A DNA stretch of 64,000 bases from Trichomonas vaginalis G3. Taxonomy: Eukaryota; Parabasalia; Trichomonadida; Trichomonadidae. Position 1 is the first letter of the stretch. Each line of letters starts with the position of its first letter. Location of the stretch: positions 2,426,252-2,490,251 of the forward strand of contig NC_067207.1 of assembly GCF_026262505.1 (NCBI RefSeq), read 5' to 3'. This document shows positions 52,401 through 60,588 of this stretch, one piece after another. The notes beneath the pieces are model-generated. The model had not been told where the DNA came from, made no database searches, and saw only the letters and a list, made by a program, of their open reading frames with translations. Both the position numbers and the translations under genes were made by a program.

Positions 52401-53856
52401 GTCTGAGGAGTAGTTTGAGGATTAGACCGAGGAGTTTGAGGATAATCTGAGTAGTTTCAGGAGTTGTCTGAGGATAATCTGAGGAGTTGTCTGAGGATTA
52501 GACTGAGGAGTAGTCTGAGGATTAGACTGAGGAGTAGTCTGAGGATAATCTGAGGAGGAGTCTGAGGATAATCTGAGGAGTAGTCTGAGGAGTTTGAGGA
52601 TAATCTGAGGAGTAGTTTGAGGATAATCTGAGGAGGAGTCTGAGGATAATCTGAGGAGTAGTCTGAGGATAATCTGAGGAGGAGTCTGAGGATAATCTGA
52701 GGAGTAGTCTGAGGAGTTTGAGGATAATCTGAGGAGTAGTCTGAGGATAATCTGAGGAGGAGTCTGAGGATAATCTGAGGAGTAGTCTGAGATAATCTGA
52801 GGAGATAGTCTGAGGATAATCTGAGGAGTAGTTCTGAGGATAATCTGAGGAGTAGTCTGAGGATAATCTGAGGAGTAGTCTGAGGATAATCTGAGGAGTA
52901 GTCTGAGGATAATCTGAGGAGTAGTCTGAGGATAATCTGAGGAGTAGTCTGAGGATTAGACCGAGGAGTAGTCTGAGGAGTTTGAGGATAATCTGAGGAG
53001 GAGTTTGAGGATAATCTGAGGAGTAGTCTGAGGATAATCTGAGGAGGAGTTTGAGGATAATCTGAGGAGGAGTTTGAGGATAAACTGAGGAGGAGTTTGA
53101 GGATAATCTGAGGAGGAGTTTGAGGATAATCTGAGGAGGAGTTTGAGGAGTAGTCTGAGGATAATCTGAGGAGTAGTCTGAGGATTAGACTGAGGAGTAG
53201 TCTGAGGATAATCTGAGGAGGAGTCTGAGAAGTTTGAGGATAATCTGAGGAGTTTGAGGATAAACTGAGGAGGAGTTTGAGGAGTAATCTGAGGATAATC
53301 TGAGGAGTTTGAGGATAAACTGAGGAGGAGTTTGAGGATAATCTGAGGAGTAGTCTGAGGATAATCTGAGGAGGAGTTTGAGGATAATCTGAGGAGTAGT
53401 TTGAGGATTAGACCGAGGAGTAGTCTGAGGAGTTTGAGGATAATCTGAGGAGTTTGAGGAGTAGTCTGAGGAGTAGTTTGAGGATTAGACCGAGGAGTAG
53501 TCTGAGGAGTTTGAGGATAATCTGAGGAGTTTGAGGAGTAGTCTGAGGATAATCTGAGGAGTAGTCTGAGGATTAGACTGAGGAGTAGTCTGAGGATAAT
53601 CTGAGGAGTAGTCTTAGGAGTTTGAGGATAATCTGAGGAGTTTGAGGAGTAGTTTGAGGACTAGTCTCAGGACTAGTCTGATGAGGAGGACTCTAAGGAG
53701 TAGTCTGAAGAGTAGTCTCAGGAGGAAGATCTGAGGAGGAGTCTTATGAGGAAGATCTGAGGAGTAGTCTGATGAGGAGGGGTCTAAGGAGTAGTCTGAG
53801 GATGATGAGTAATCTGATAAGGAGTAGTCTGAGGATGATCTGAGGATAACCTGATG
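46462..53856 (+). repeat. 7.4-kb minisatellite of TCTGAGGA-type modules
   Basis: Built from short modules: TCTGAGGATAA (11 bp), TCTGAGGAGTAG and TCTGAGGAGGAG (12 bp), GAGTTTGAG-type (9 bp) and rarer forms such as GAGGATTAGACC. The main pattern is a 23-bp dimer, so there are roughly 320 dimer equivalents. Higher-order duplications are visible: a block with the rare GGAGCTTGAGG variant ends at 49190, 50760 and 52048, and a GTAGTTTCAGGAGTTG block recurs near 47740, 48268, 49625 and 52463. Units degrade at the right end from about 53650. The plus strand is purine-rich and full of stops; the minus strand has few stops and no ATG. Confidence 0.9.
53847..53856. repeat. 10-bp target site duplication of nested element, left copy
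   Basis: TAACCTGATG, repeated at 54657-54666 beyond the 800-bp element. It lies in a degenerate minisatellite unit. Confidence 0.65.
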
Positions 53857-53940
53857 GGCAAACCCAAATTTTAGCTAAAAGTGACAGGGAAAAAAAACGT
53901 TTAGTATTAAAAAAAAAGACCGATGAGAGCTTCGTTCGAA

Positions 53941-54010
53941 ATATAGAGGGAGCTGAGAATGCGCAACCATTCTCAGGGAATATTGGATGCTATTCCCGTT
54001 CCCTCTGTAT
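53941..54010 (+). other. Predicted three-way-junction fold
   Basis: The outer stem pairs 53941-53951 with 54000-54010 (10 of 11 pairs). Inside are two perfect 7-bp hairpins: GAGAATG/CATTCTC (53955-53974, 6-base loop) and GGGAATA/TATTCCC (53976-53997, 8-base loop). It could form as DNA cruciform or RNA. No ribozyme core (hammerhead CTGATGA/GAAA) is present. Function unknown. Confidence 0.5.
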
Positions 54011-54047
54011 GGAAAATTGAGGTTTTCAAAGGGAGTTAAAATAATAT

Positions 54048-54280
54048 CAAATTTATACTAATTTACTTCAAAATACAAAAGTATTTGACAGCTAAAATTA
54101 GTTACTTTAGCAAGCCTATCAATACCCTTTTACGATTATTGCTACTTTTTCGAAATAAAAGTAAAAACAAATTTATACTAATTTACTTCAAAATACAAAA
54201 GTATTTGACAGCTAAAATTAGTTACTTTAGCAAGCCTATCAATACCCTTTTACGATTATTGCTACTTTTTCGAAATAAAA
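54048..54280 (+). repeat. 120-bp tandem duplication
   Basis: Two copies, 54048-54167 and 54168-54280 (second slightly short), nearly identical over their common length. They lie within the nested 800-bp element. Confidence 0.85.
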
Positions 54281-54381
54281 TAAATTTATTATCAAAAACC
54301 TTTTTTTTCTTAGTAAAAATAAACGAAATTTTTTACCTTATGAACTTTTGATGGAAATATGCAAATTTAAAATAATAAAGA

Positions 54382-54510
54382 AAGCCGCGAGCGAAGCGAT
54401 CGGCTTAGTTCGAAGATTTTGATTCAAATCTTTGCTGATCTGTAATTTGCGGAAGCCGCGAGCGAATCGAGCGGCTTAGGTCTAAGATTTTGATTCAAAT
54501 CTTTGCTTAT
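54382..54510 (+). repeat. 71-bp tandem duplication with GC-rich hairpins
   Basis: Copies start at 54382 and 54453. Each begins with a hairpin: AAGCCG...CGGCTT in the first and AAGCCGC...GCGGCTT in the second, around GAGCGAA-type loops, followed by AAGATTTTGATTCAAATCTTTGC. Differences between copies keep the stem. Confidence 0.75.
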
Positions 54511-54656
54511 ATTCCTTAAATTCTTTATGAAACTCGCAACAGTTCCATAAAAAATTTTAAATTCTAAACTGTCGAAATTACCGATCGGTAATCACACCCT
54601 TCACAAGTGTGTCACTTTTACAGGTGTGTCACTTTTAGCTAAAATTACCCCTACTC

Positions 54657-55182
54657 TAACCTGATGACTAGTCTAGGAGTGGTCTAATAAAAATGTAAAA
54701 TATTTTCAAAGAAAAAATTCTATGAATTTTATATTTTAATTCTTAGCATTATACTGAATAAAATAAACATAAATATCAAAATTTGAAATTGAACACGCCA
54801 AAAAATTGATAATCCACATTCAATATTTTGTAAGTGGCGTACATTTTGAATACTCGCCATACGCCTTGGAGTTCTCAATTTTGAATTCGCCTTTATTTGG
54901 GCGACCTCAGAAAAATACGCCATTAAGAAAATATTGTATGAGATTTTAAATTTGAACACGCTCTACCTTAAGGAATTAAATTTATTAAGATATATTTATA
55001 TATAATAAACGATTACTTAAAAAAAGTATTTCATCGCTTATGTAAGTTTCAAAAAAATCACGAAAATAAAAAAATCAAGATTAAAATTTTATTTTTAATT
55101 TTTGAATTTCTCAAATGGCGAAATTTTTGGGCGAACAAAAAAAATGTACGCCCGGTCAAATGGCGTGTTTAACGCATCCCTA
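54657..55182. other. Right subterminal region of the hAT-like element
   Basis: Holds the last scraps of minisatellite (to about 54690), then AT-rich sequence with repeated GAACACGC, CGCC and GGCG motifs up to the right end CGCATCCCTA. No transposase remnant is recognisable. Confidence 0.5.
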
Positions 55183-56480
55183 GAAACATGTATTATTTCC
55201 GCCGCCAAATGCACCACCAAAATCAGATGAAGCACCTGAACCTCCGGCAGCAAAAATATAAATGTTTTCATTTAAAATGACACGACTAGATCCACCACCA
55301 CTGCCCGATTTATATCCACCACCTATAAGAGTGGAATAACCACCATCTGGATGGCCTCTATATGTACTGTCATGGTTATCATTTCCTTGTTCGCCAATAA
55401 TGGCTTTATATCGGAGATTTTCATTAGTTACTTTGATTTTAGCATGAGAATATGATCCATATCCGCCGGGATGAAAGAATCGCTTATTGATCCAATAATT
55501 TCCACCTTGGGCTCCAAAACACTCAATATCATATAATCCTGGCCGTAATTCACTAGAATATGTATTATATCCTGTTTCATTATAGATTAATGTACCATGA
55601 ATGATTGGTTTACATACATTCTTTATGTTGATATATCCAACAGGGCACGTTTTAAGTTCACATTTTCCTTCGTATAAAACATGATTTGAATCACATTCAA
55701 GACATGTTAAATTGTTTTCACAGTTAATACAGCTATCAATACAAATATATTCGGATCGAATAGTAACTTTTCCATTTCCATAATTTTTGTTACTACTATT
55801 TCCATTAAAAATCTCTGAAAAAACAATCGATTCATTATCAGAAATGAAAGATGTGCCACTAGCTCCAACTTTGGACATATATTGGGTTGTGCGGCCTCCA
55901 ATACCACCTAAATAGCCCCCTCCACCACCACTTCCTAGATTATCACGAGACCTTTTTTACCAGGTCCTCCATTTCGATCTTCTGTCATATATTTCTTTTC
56001 ACTTGTTTCAAAATAGTTATCATTTCCACGTTCTTTGTAGAAGCATGTATTATTTCCGCCACCTGGTGAACCATCGCGTGTAATTGAAGCACCTGATCCA
56101 CCGGCAGCAACAATCAAAGGAATATCTCCTAAACTAACGCGGCTGGATCCTCCGCCGCCTCCTGGTTTTTTTATAGGATAAGTATCATATTTGGCAGGAT
56201 CGCCACCATCTGGTTGGCCTCCTGAATCTGTGTATCCTTGCGCTCCAATTTCAACACTCAGAGAAATATTTGAATATGCGACCTTTATTTTAGCATGGGC
56301 ATATGATCCAGGTCCTCCATTTTTTAACTTTGTGTAGGTATCTCTATTAGTATAGGAGTAAGAAGTTCCGCCTTGAGCTCCAAAACACTCAATATCATAC
56401 AAACTTGGTCGTAATTTAATGGTTTCTTCTTTGTAACCTCCTTTATCAAAAATGATATCTTGATAAAATAGGAAAATCAT
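55183..56480 (-). pseudogene. 5' part of glycine-rich / cysteine-rich surface-type protein gene
   Basis: Begins at the ATG at 56480 with a short hydrophobic stretch (MIFLFYQDIIF) that may be a signal peptide. The first glycine-rich module follows (LYDIECFGAQGG...GPGSYAHAKIKV...GGGGGSSRV...IVAAGGSGAS...GGGNNTCFYKE). Near 55945 a one-base length change in a run of A shifts the frame (GPGKK then either a stop or SRDNLGSGGGGGY). The next frame gives the end of that module, a cysteine block (ICIDSCINCENNLTC), and the first half of module two, up to GGGNNTCF, where the hAT-like element is inserted. The modules match the ALK/LTK glycine-rich domain pattern. The gene continues at 46182 and ends at 43651. 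The run-of-A change could also be a sequencing error. Confidence 0.7.
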
Positions 56481-56837
56481 TGAATTTGATTGAGTGGTTT
56501 CATCTTTTAGTAGATTTTAAAGTATTTATCGTATATCAAATCAATAGTAATGAATTTATGCTTTGTATCATTTTCATTTAAATACGAAATATTAGACTTT
56601 TCGTAGTTAATTAGTTCCGATTCTGCATGAAGTTGGACTTTATTGACATTGAATGAATTTATGATTTGTTTATTTAGTTCATTTTTTTGAAATTTTAAAG
56701 ATGTCGCTTTGTTATTCATTAAAAGTGTCTTTTTCGTATATGATTAGCTATTGTTTGTAATGCTGCTTTAATCGGACTACGTTTGAAGTATGAAATTGTG
56801 GTGGAAATTGTTGATAAAAAAAACAATAAGAAAAATT
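56481..56837. other. Divergent spacer
   Basis: Lies between the glycine-rich pseudogene and the VPS8-like gene. A 70-codon frame (minus, 56507-56719) is present but has no family likeness. TTCA directly precedes the ATG at 56480. Confidence 0.35.
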
Positions 56838-56854
56838 AAATAAAAAAGTGACAA
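56838..56854 (+). promoter_or_regulatory. Shared upstream box AAATAAAAAAGTGACAA
   Basis: Ends 6 bases before the ATG at 56861 and is identical over 17 bases to the box before the ribophorin II-like gene (11098-11114). A TCA lies between box and ATG. Proposed promoter or leader element. Confidence 0.35.
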
Positions 56855-56860
56855 TCCTCA

Positions 56861-59800
56861 ATGAAAAGTTCTTTTCTTCACGAAAAAGAAGTTATTGGAG
56901 CTAATTATGAAGGAGAAATTAAGTTAGGAGCATATCATGATGGTCTTTATATCTACGTTAACAATGTTGATCAAGTCTATGCTTTTAATTCGATTAATTT
57001 ATCAAAAATAACATTTGAGCCACCTGACAAATCAATTCAATCATCAGTTACAGCAGTTGCATTATCACCTTCCCATGACTATGTTGTTGTTGGTTTTCTC
57101 GACGGATCAATTCAATCGTACGAATATCCAAATCCGAAACCCCAGAAAGTTATTTCTAAATCTCGTGGAGCTGTAATACTCAGCATAGCATTTATTCGCG
57201 AAAATACTATTGTTTTTATGGATTCGACTCAAAATATTTTCCAATATGAATTATCCAAGTCAATGAAATCATTATTTGCCAAAGATAAGCATGTCTGTAA
57301 ATTGTCCTCATCCGGTTTATCAGTGGTTGCGCCCCCAGTTTACAGATATCGCCCTCCAACTCAAAATTCAAAACAATCATGTTATTCAATATGCCCCAAA
57401 TTCGATAGTACGTTCCTCGTTCTACTTGCTGAAGCCACGAAGATGCTTCAAGTCACAGAAGATATCTCTATTATTAATGATTTCAAAGAATATTCTTCCG
57501 CTTTCGTAGATTTCATCATTGAAGACGAAAATACACTCAAAATTGCCATATTCTCGAATAACAAAGCCTCATTACTCAGATTTACCCGCGGAAGTACACC
57601 AGAAGTCCTCAAATCAATTGATATCGAAATTTCACCTTTACAAGTTGCCTTCCTTACAGAATCCATCCTTTCCATTACATACGGAGATGGCATGTGCAAG
57701 TTTGTAAGCTTCCAGGATGGCTCAGTCACTGAAACTACGATTCCTCACAACGGATTTACGATTTCTCTTGAAGGAAGTGGTGGTTTCGTGTCTTTCAATG
57801 ATGGTAAAATGTATAAATACTCATTGCCATCGTTCATTGACAAGTTTGACGACATAATGAACAATGATAACTTCGAAGAAGGGAAAAACCTTTGTGCGGC
57901 CGCGATAAAAGGTGATAGCTATGCATGTATCGGTCTTCCGACCAATTATTACCAGCGAGAATTGTTTGTTCAGACGAAATTCATGGAATTCTTCACGAAT
58001 TACATGTCAAGTGAGCTTTTTAAGGCCAAGGACTTCGACGGATTGTTCAATGAATGCGTGAAAACAGCAATTGACATGAATTCGACTGAATGGATCACTT
58101 CAAAATTATTAAAAATATTATCTGACGAAGACAAGCTTCCTATCTATTTTAAGAAGATCCTTTCGCTTGATCCTGATGCAACGAAGTTCTTTTACACCAA
58201 AGAATTCTTTGAATCTCTGATTTCAAATTATAATGAACCAGATATTTATTCTTTCATTGAAAAACTTGATAGTTCTGTCGCTACTCCAGCTCTTGTCATC
58301 AAACATGCCATCGATCATCAGAAATTCGATGTTGCAGCCACTTATTATATTAATTCTTTGAAAGACATCGTTTCTGCATTGACTGTCTACTACAACAGCG
58401 AACTATATGACAGGATAGTTAAGATTATCGATGAATGCGTGCCAGAAAACAAAGGAAACTTCAGTATTAAAATTATTTCTTGGTTATTCCAATATAACAA
58501 GGGACAAAACAAGTTCGAAAGGCTTCCAAAGCTTATAAACAAGCTTGGAAATGATATTTCGTATATCAAATCCATTGGAATTTTCATCAAAAAAGAAAAT
58601 CTTCCATTTTCTTATGATATCTTCTTTAATTCATTAATTGCAATAGTATCAATGGAGAAACTGGGCTACAAACATGAACTTTTCAACTATGTTGTTGAAT
58701 TATTCCTTGAAAAAGAAGTAAAATTATCTCAAATGTCCCTAAGTTTCCTTTTAGGCAGTATATTCTCTTCAGAATATTCTACAGCTAAGAAACGTGAAGA
58801 AATATTGATCAAAATGATAGAAAGAAAGTTATTGGACAATATTGGTTCCGAATTCATGGATTTATGCGATAGTTTCGAGTATTCAACAGCTAAAGGACTA
58901 TTAATGATGAAAGGAAAGAGGTATGATACCATTATTTCGGATATGTTGAAGAATTCTCCAGATAATGTTTTTGATTTCATGGAAAAAATGCTTACACAAG
59001 ATAGTGAATGCTCGCCAAGTATTAAGAAGGCCCTAGAAACATTAACTGACCAACTAATGGCCATTGACATCCAGAAATTCTTTAATTTTGTTGCGAAATT
59101 TTATCCTGACATTGTTCCAACAATTCCAACGCTTGCTCATGAGAACTTATTAATTAATGCTTACATAAGATTGGTTTACAATGACGAGAGAACCAAAGAA
59201 ACCAATTTTGCAAACGAATACAAGAAATCCTTTGTTGAATTCATATGTAACTATTATCCAGATGAAGTTTTACCATATATTAGGAACCAGGATGAGAATT
59301 TATTCATGGATTTCTTAACTCCTATCAAAGAAAATAATATTTTGGACACTTTGGTTTATATTCAGTTCGCTCTTGGTCAGACAAGTGATTTTGCAGAGCA
59401 ACTCATGGTATTCCTTGGCGAAACAATAGCAAATACAATAAATGAAAAAATACCAAACGAAATTACTGAAAAATCCACTTTGTTTGTAAGCGAAATGGCC
59501 AAGAAATTAGTTGCAAGAGAGGCTTCTGCACCAACAACCAAAGAATTGCTTTCAAATTTGATAAAAGATACAGTTATTGCAATTTTCGTTTGTTACAAGA
59601 TGGATCAAGAGAAAAGAAGCATCAAAGTTGTTCCTTTCAGACGTCTCCTTCAATCTTTATCCGTAATTTCATCGAATTCTATCAAATTCGACGAACTCCT
59701 TAAATTCCTTATGACAGAATGCGGTGAACTTGAACTTGGTGACACGAGAACCACAATTATGAACGTAATTAATGATTATCAGTATGATGTTGATTCAGAT

Positions 59801-60220
59801 AAAACTCTTGGCGAATTATTCTGGAACGATATGCTTAAATCATACGAAGACTACATAACATTGAACATTACAGGCATCCAAGTCCATTCCGCTGTTTGTG
59901 GAACCTGCAAATCAAGACTTTCTAACGCAAACGGTTATCAGATCAGAATTTTCCCATGTGGCCATTGTTTCCATGACAATCCACAGTGTTTGAGGAATAA
60001 CCAGTGTCCAATTTGCCAAAGAGAAGAAATTTACGGCGAAACTACCGCAAACGTTAAATCTCATGACTCAGACCAGGACAGAGTCATCAAGAGAAGAATC
60101 AACAGGTTCGAATATGATATTCACGCTCTTCCTACTGTTGGAGAAATTATTTGTGACGATTCACAAGTTGCTCAGGAACTTGTTAACCTTCCAACAACAA
60201 ACACTGTTCCAACAATTTAA
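56861..60220 (+). CDS. VPS8-like CORVET tether subunit with C-terminal RING
   Basis: A 1,119-residue protein. Residues about 10-330 have beta-propeller-like repeats (VTAVALSPSHDYVVVGFLDGSIQSYEY, then a GAVILSIAFIRENTIVFMDSTQNIFQYEL segment), which match the N-terminal propeller of VPS8. Residues 340-950 are a helical solenoid (clathrin-heavy-chain-like). A RING sits at about 1013-1058: VCGTC, FPCGHCFH, NPQC and CPICQ. VPS8 and the class C core form CORVET, which tethers endosomes through Rab5. Length (1,119) and the order propeller, solenoid, RING suit VPS8 (about 1,270-1,430). VPS41, VPS18 or VPS11 are alternatives. The stop TAA forms TAAATAAA, a possible poly(A) signal. Confidence 0.6.
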   Translation: MKSSFLHEKEVIGANYEGEIKLGAYHDGLYIYVNNVDQVYAFNSINLSKITFEPPDKSIQSSVTAVALSPSHDYVVVGFLDGSIQSYEYPNPKPQKVISKSRGAVILSIAFIRENTIVFMDSTQNIFQYELSKSMKSLFAKDKHVCKLSSSGLSVVAPPVYRYRPPTQNSKQSCYSICPKFDSTFLVLLAEATKMLQVTEDISIINDFKEYSSAFVDFIIEDENTLKIAIFSNNKASLLRFTRGSTPEVLKSIDIEISPLQVAFLTESILSITYGDGMCKFVSFQDGSVTETTIPHNGFTISLEGSGGFVSFNDGKMYKYSLPSFIDKFDDIMNNDNFEEGKNLCAAAIKGDSYACIGLPTNYYQRELFVQTKFMEFFTNYMSSELFKAKDFDGLFNECVKTAIDMNSTEWITSKLLKILSDEDKLPIYFKKILSLDPDATKFFYTKEFFESLISNYNEPDIYSFIEKLDSSVATPALVIKHAIDHQKFDVAATYYINSLKDIVSALTVYYNSELYDRIVKIIDECVPENKGNFSIKIISWLFQYNKGQNKFERLPKLINKLGNDISYIKSIGIFIKKENLPFSYDIFFNSLIAIVSMEKLGYKHELFNYVVELFLEKEVKLSQMSLSFLLGSIFSSEYSTAKKREEILIKMIERKLLDNIGSEFMDLCDSFEYSTAKGLLMMKGKRYDTIISDMLKNSPDNVFDFMEKMLTQDSECSPSIKKALETLTDQLMAIDIQKFFNFVAKFYPDIVPTIPTLAHENLLINAYIRLVYNDERTKETNFANEYKKSFVEFICNYYPDEVLPYIRNQDENLFMDFLTPIKENNILDTLVYIQFALGQTSDFAEQLMVFLGETIANTINEKIPNEITEKSTLFVSEMAKKLVAREASAPTTKELLSNLIKDTVIAIFVCYKMDQEKRSIKVVPFRRLLQSLSVISSNSIKFDELLKFLMTECGELELGDTRTTIMNVINDYQYDVDSDKTLGELFWNDMLKSYEDYITLNITGIQVHSAVCGTCKSRLSNANGYQIRIFPCGHCFHDNPQCLRNNQCPICQREEIYGETTANVKSHDSDQDRVIKRRINRFEYDIHALPTVGEIICDDSQVAQELVNLPTTNTVPTI

Positions 60221-60572
60221 ATAAAGATTTACTATATGTTTTAAAACTAAAATTTTCAATTATTTTTGAAAAATTAGCAAAAATAACAGCCATAAACCTA
60301 AAATTATTACATTTTACCAGAAATATAGCACAATTAACGCAGTTAATTAAACATCCTTTGCTTTATCTTAATAAAATAAAATCATTATTTTCAAAGCATT
60401 GACATATCTTCGATTTATGAGACAAACCTTAACTGATTTCACCAAATTTATAAAGTAGAGACTCTAATCAGATTGTCAAATCCGAGATATTTTTTCTTTC
60501 CTTTATTTGCGTAAAATAAAGCAAAGCATATGCATATTTGGTGTTTACCTTATAATTTTGTCAGTGTCTTAA
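60221..60572. other. Intergenic spacer
   Basis: AT-rich spacer with no gene seen. It ends at the Inr-like site before the GT-C-like gene. Confidence 0.4.
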
Positions 60573-60577
60573 TCACT
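60573..60577 (+). promoter_or_regulatory. Candidate initiator TCACT
   Basis: Fits TCAYW; its A is 14 bases before the ATA codon at 60589 that seems to be the former start of the next gene, and 125 bases before the first ATG. This supports 60589 as the original start. Confidence 0.35.
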
Positions 60578-60588
60578 TTTTACCTTTG

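Larger units (their letters stand above)
53857..54656. mobile_element. Nested MULE-like non-autonomous element, 800 bp
   Basis: Flanked by a 10-bp duplication TAACCTGATG. Both ends hold the 20-base core AATTTTAGCTAAAAGTGACA in inverted orientation (left from about 53867, right ending near 54647), preceded by about ten poorly matched terminal bases. Duplication length and terminal inverted repeats fit Mutator-like elements. There is no coding frame. Inside are a predicted three-way junction (53941-54010), a 120-bp tandem duplication (54048-54280) and a 71-bp tandem duplication with GC-rich hairpins (54382-54510). It sits in the last minisatellite units, so it came after the array. Confidence 0.6.
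46183..55182. mobile_element. hAT-like non-autonomous DNA transposon, 9,000 bp
   Basis: Ends are TAGGGATGCG and CGCATCCCTA (perfect 10-bp inverted repeat), with weaker matching inside (ACGCCAT..GACCG on both sides, to about 30 bases). The insert is flanked by a perfect 8-bp duplication. An 8-bp duplication with TAGGG ends is the hAT superfamily pattern. CGCC/GGCG motifs recur in both subterminal regions (for example near 46201, 46233, 54795, 54838, 54858, 55145, 55162), as transposase-binding sites of hAT elements do. There is no transposase gene inside; contents are a pyrimidine tract, a 7.4-kb minisatellite and a nested 800-bp element. It lies inside a glycine-rich gene and breaks it. Such a large internal satellite in a hAT-type element is unusual. 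Confidence 0.7.

Noticed and set aside
46462-53856. CRISPR-like array
   Set aside because: There are no unique spacers between repeats; units are directly adjacent variants of one module. It is a minisatellite in a eukaryote.
53941-54010. Hammerhead or twister ribozyme
   Set aside because: The conserved core bases (CTGATGA and GAAA for hammerhead) are missing; only the pairing pattern is notable.
54085-54351. 88-codon frame in the nested element
   Set aside because: It arises from the 120-bp tandem duplication being a multiple of three. The protein repeats itself and matches nothing.
54729-54959. 76-codon minus-strand frame near the right end of the hAT-like element, as a transposase remnant
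   Set aside because: It shows no hAT transposase motif (such as the C-terminal dimerisation block) and its composition is that of AT-rich non-coding DNA.
56507-56719. 70-codon frame with ATG upstream of the glycine-rich gene
   Set aside because: It is in another frame, has no family likeness or domain, and is rich in Asn/Lys/Ile as random AT-rich DNA is. The gene start at 56480 with a hydrophobic leader is better.
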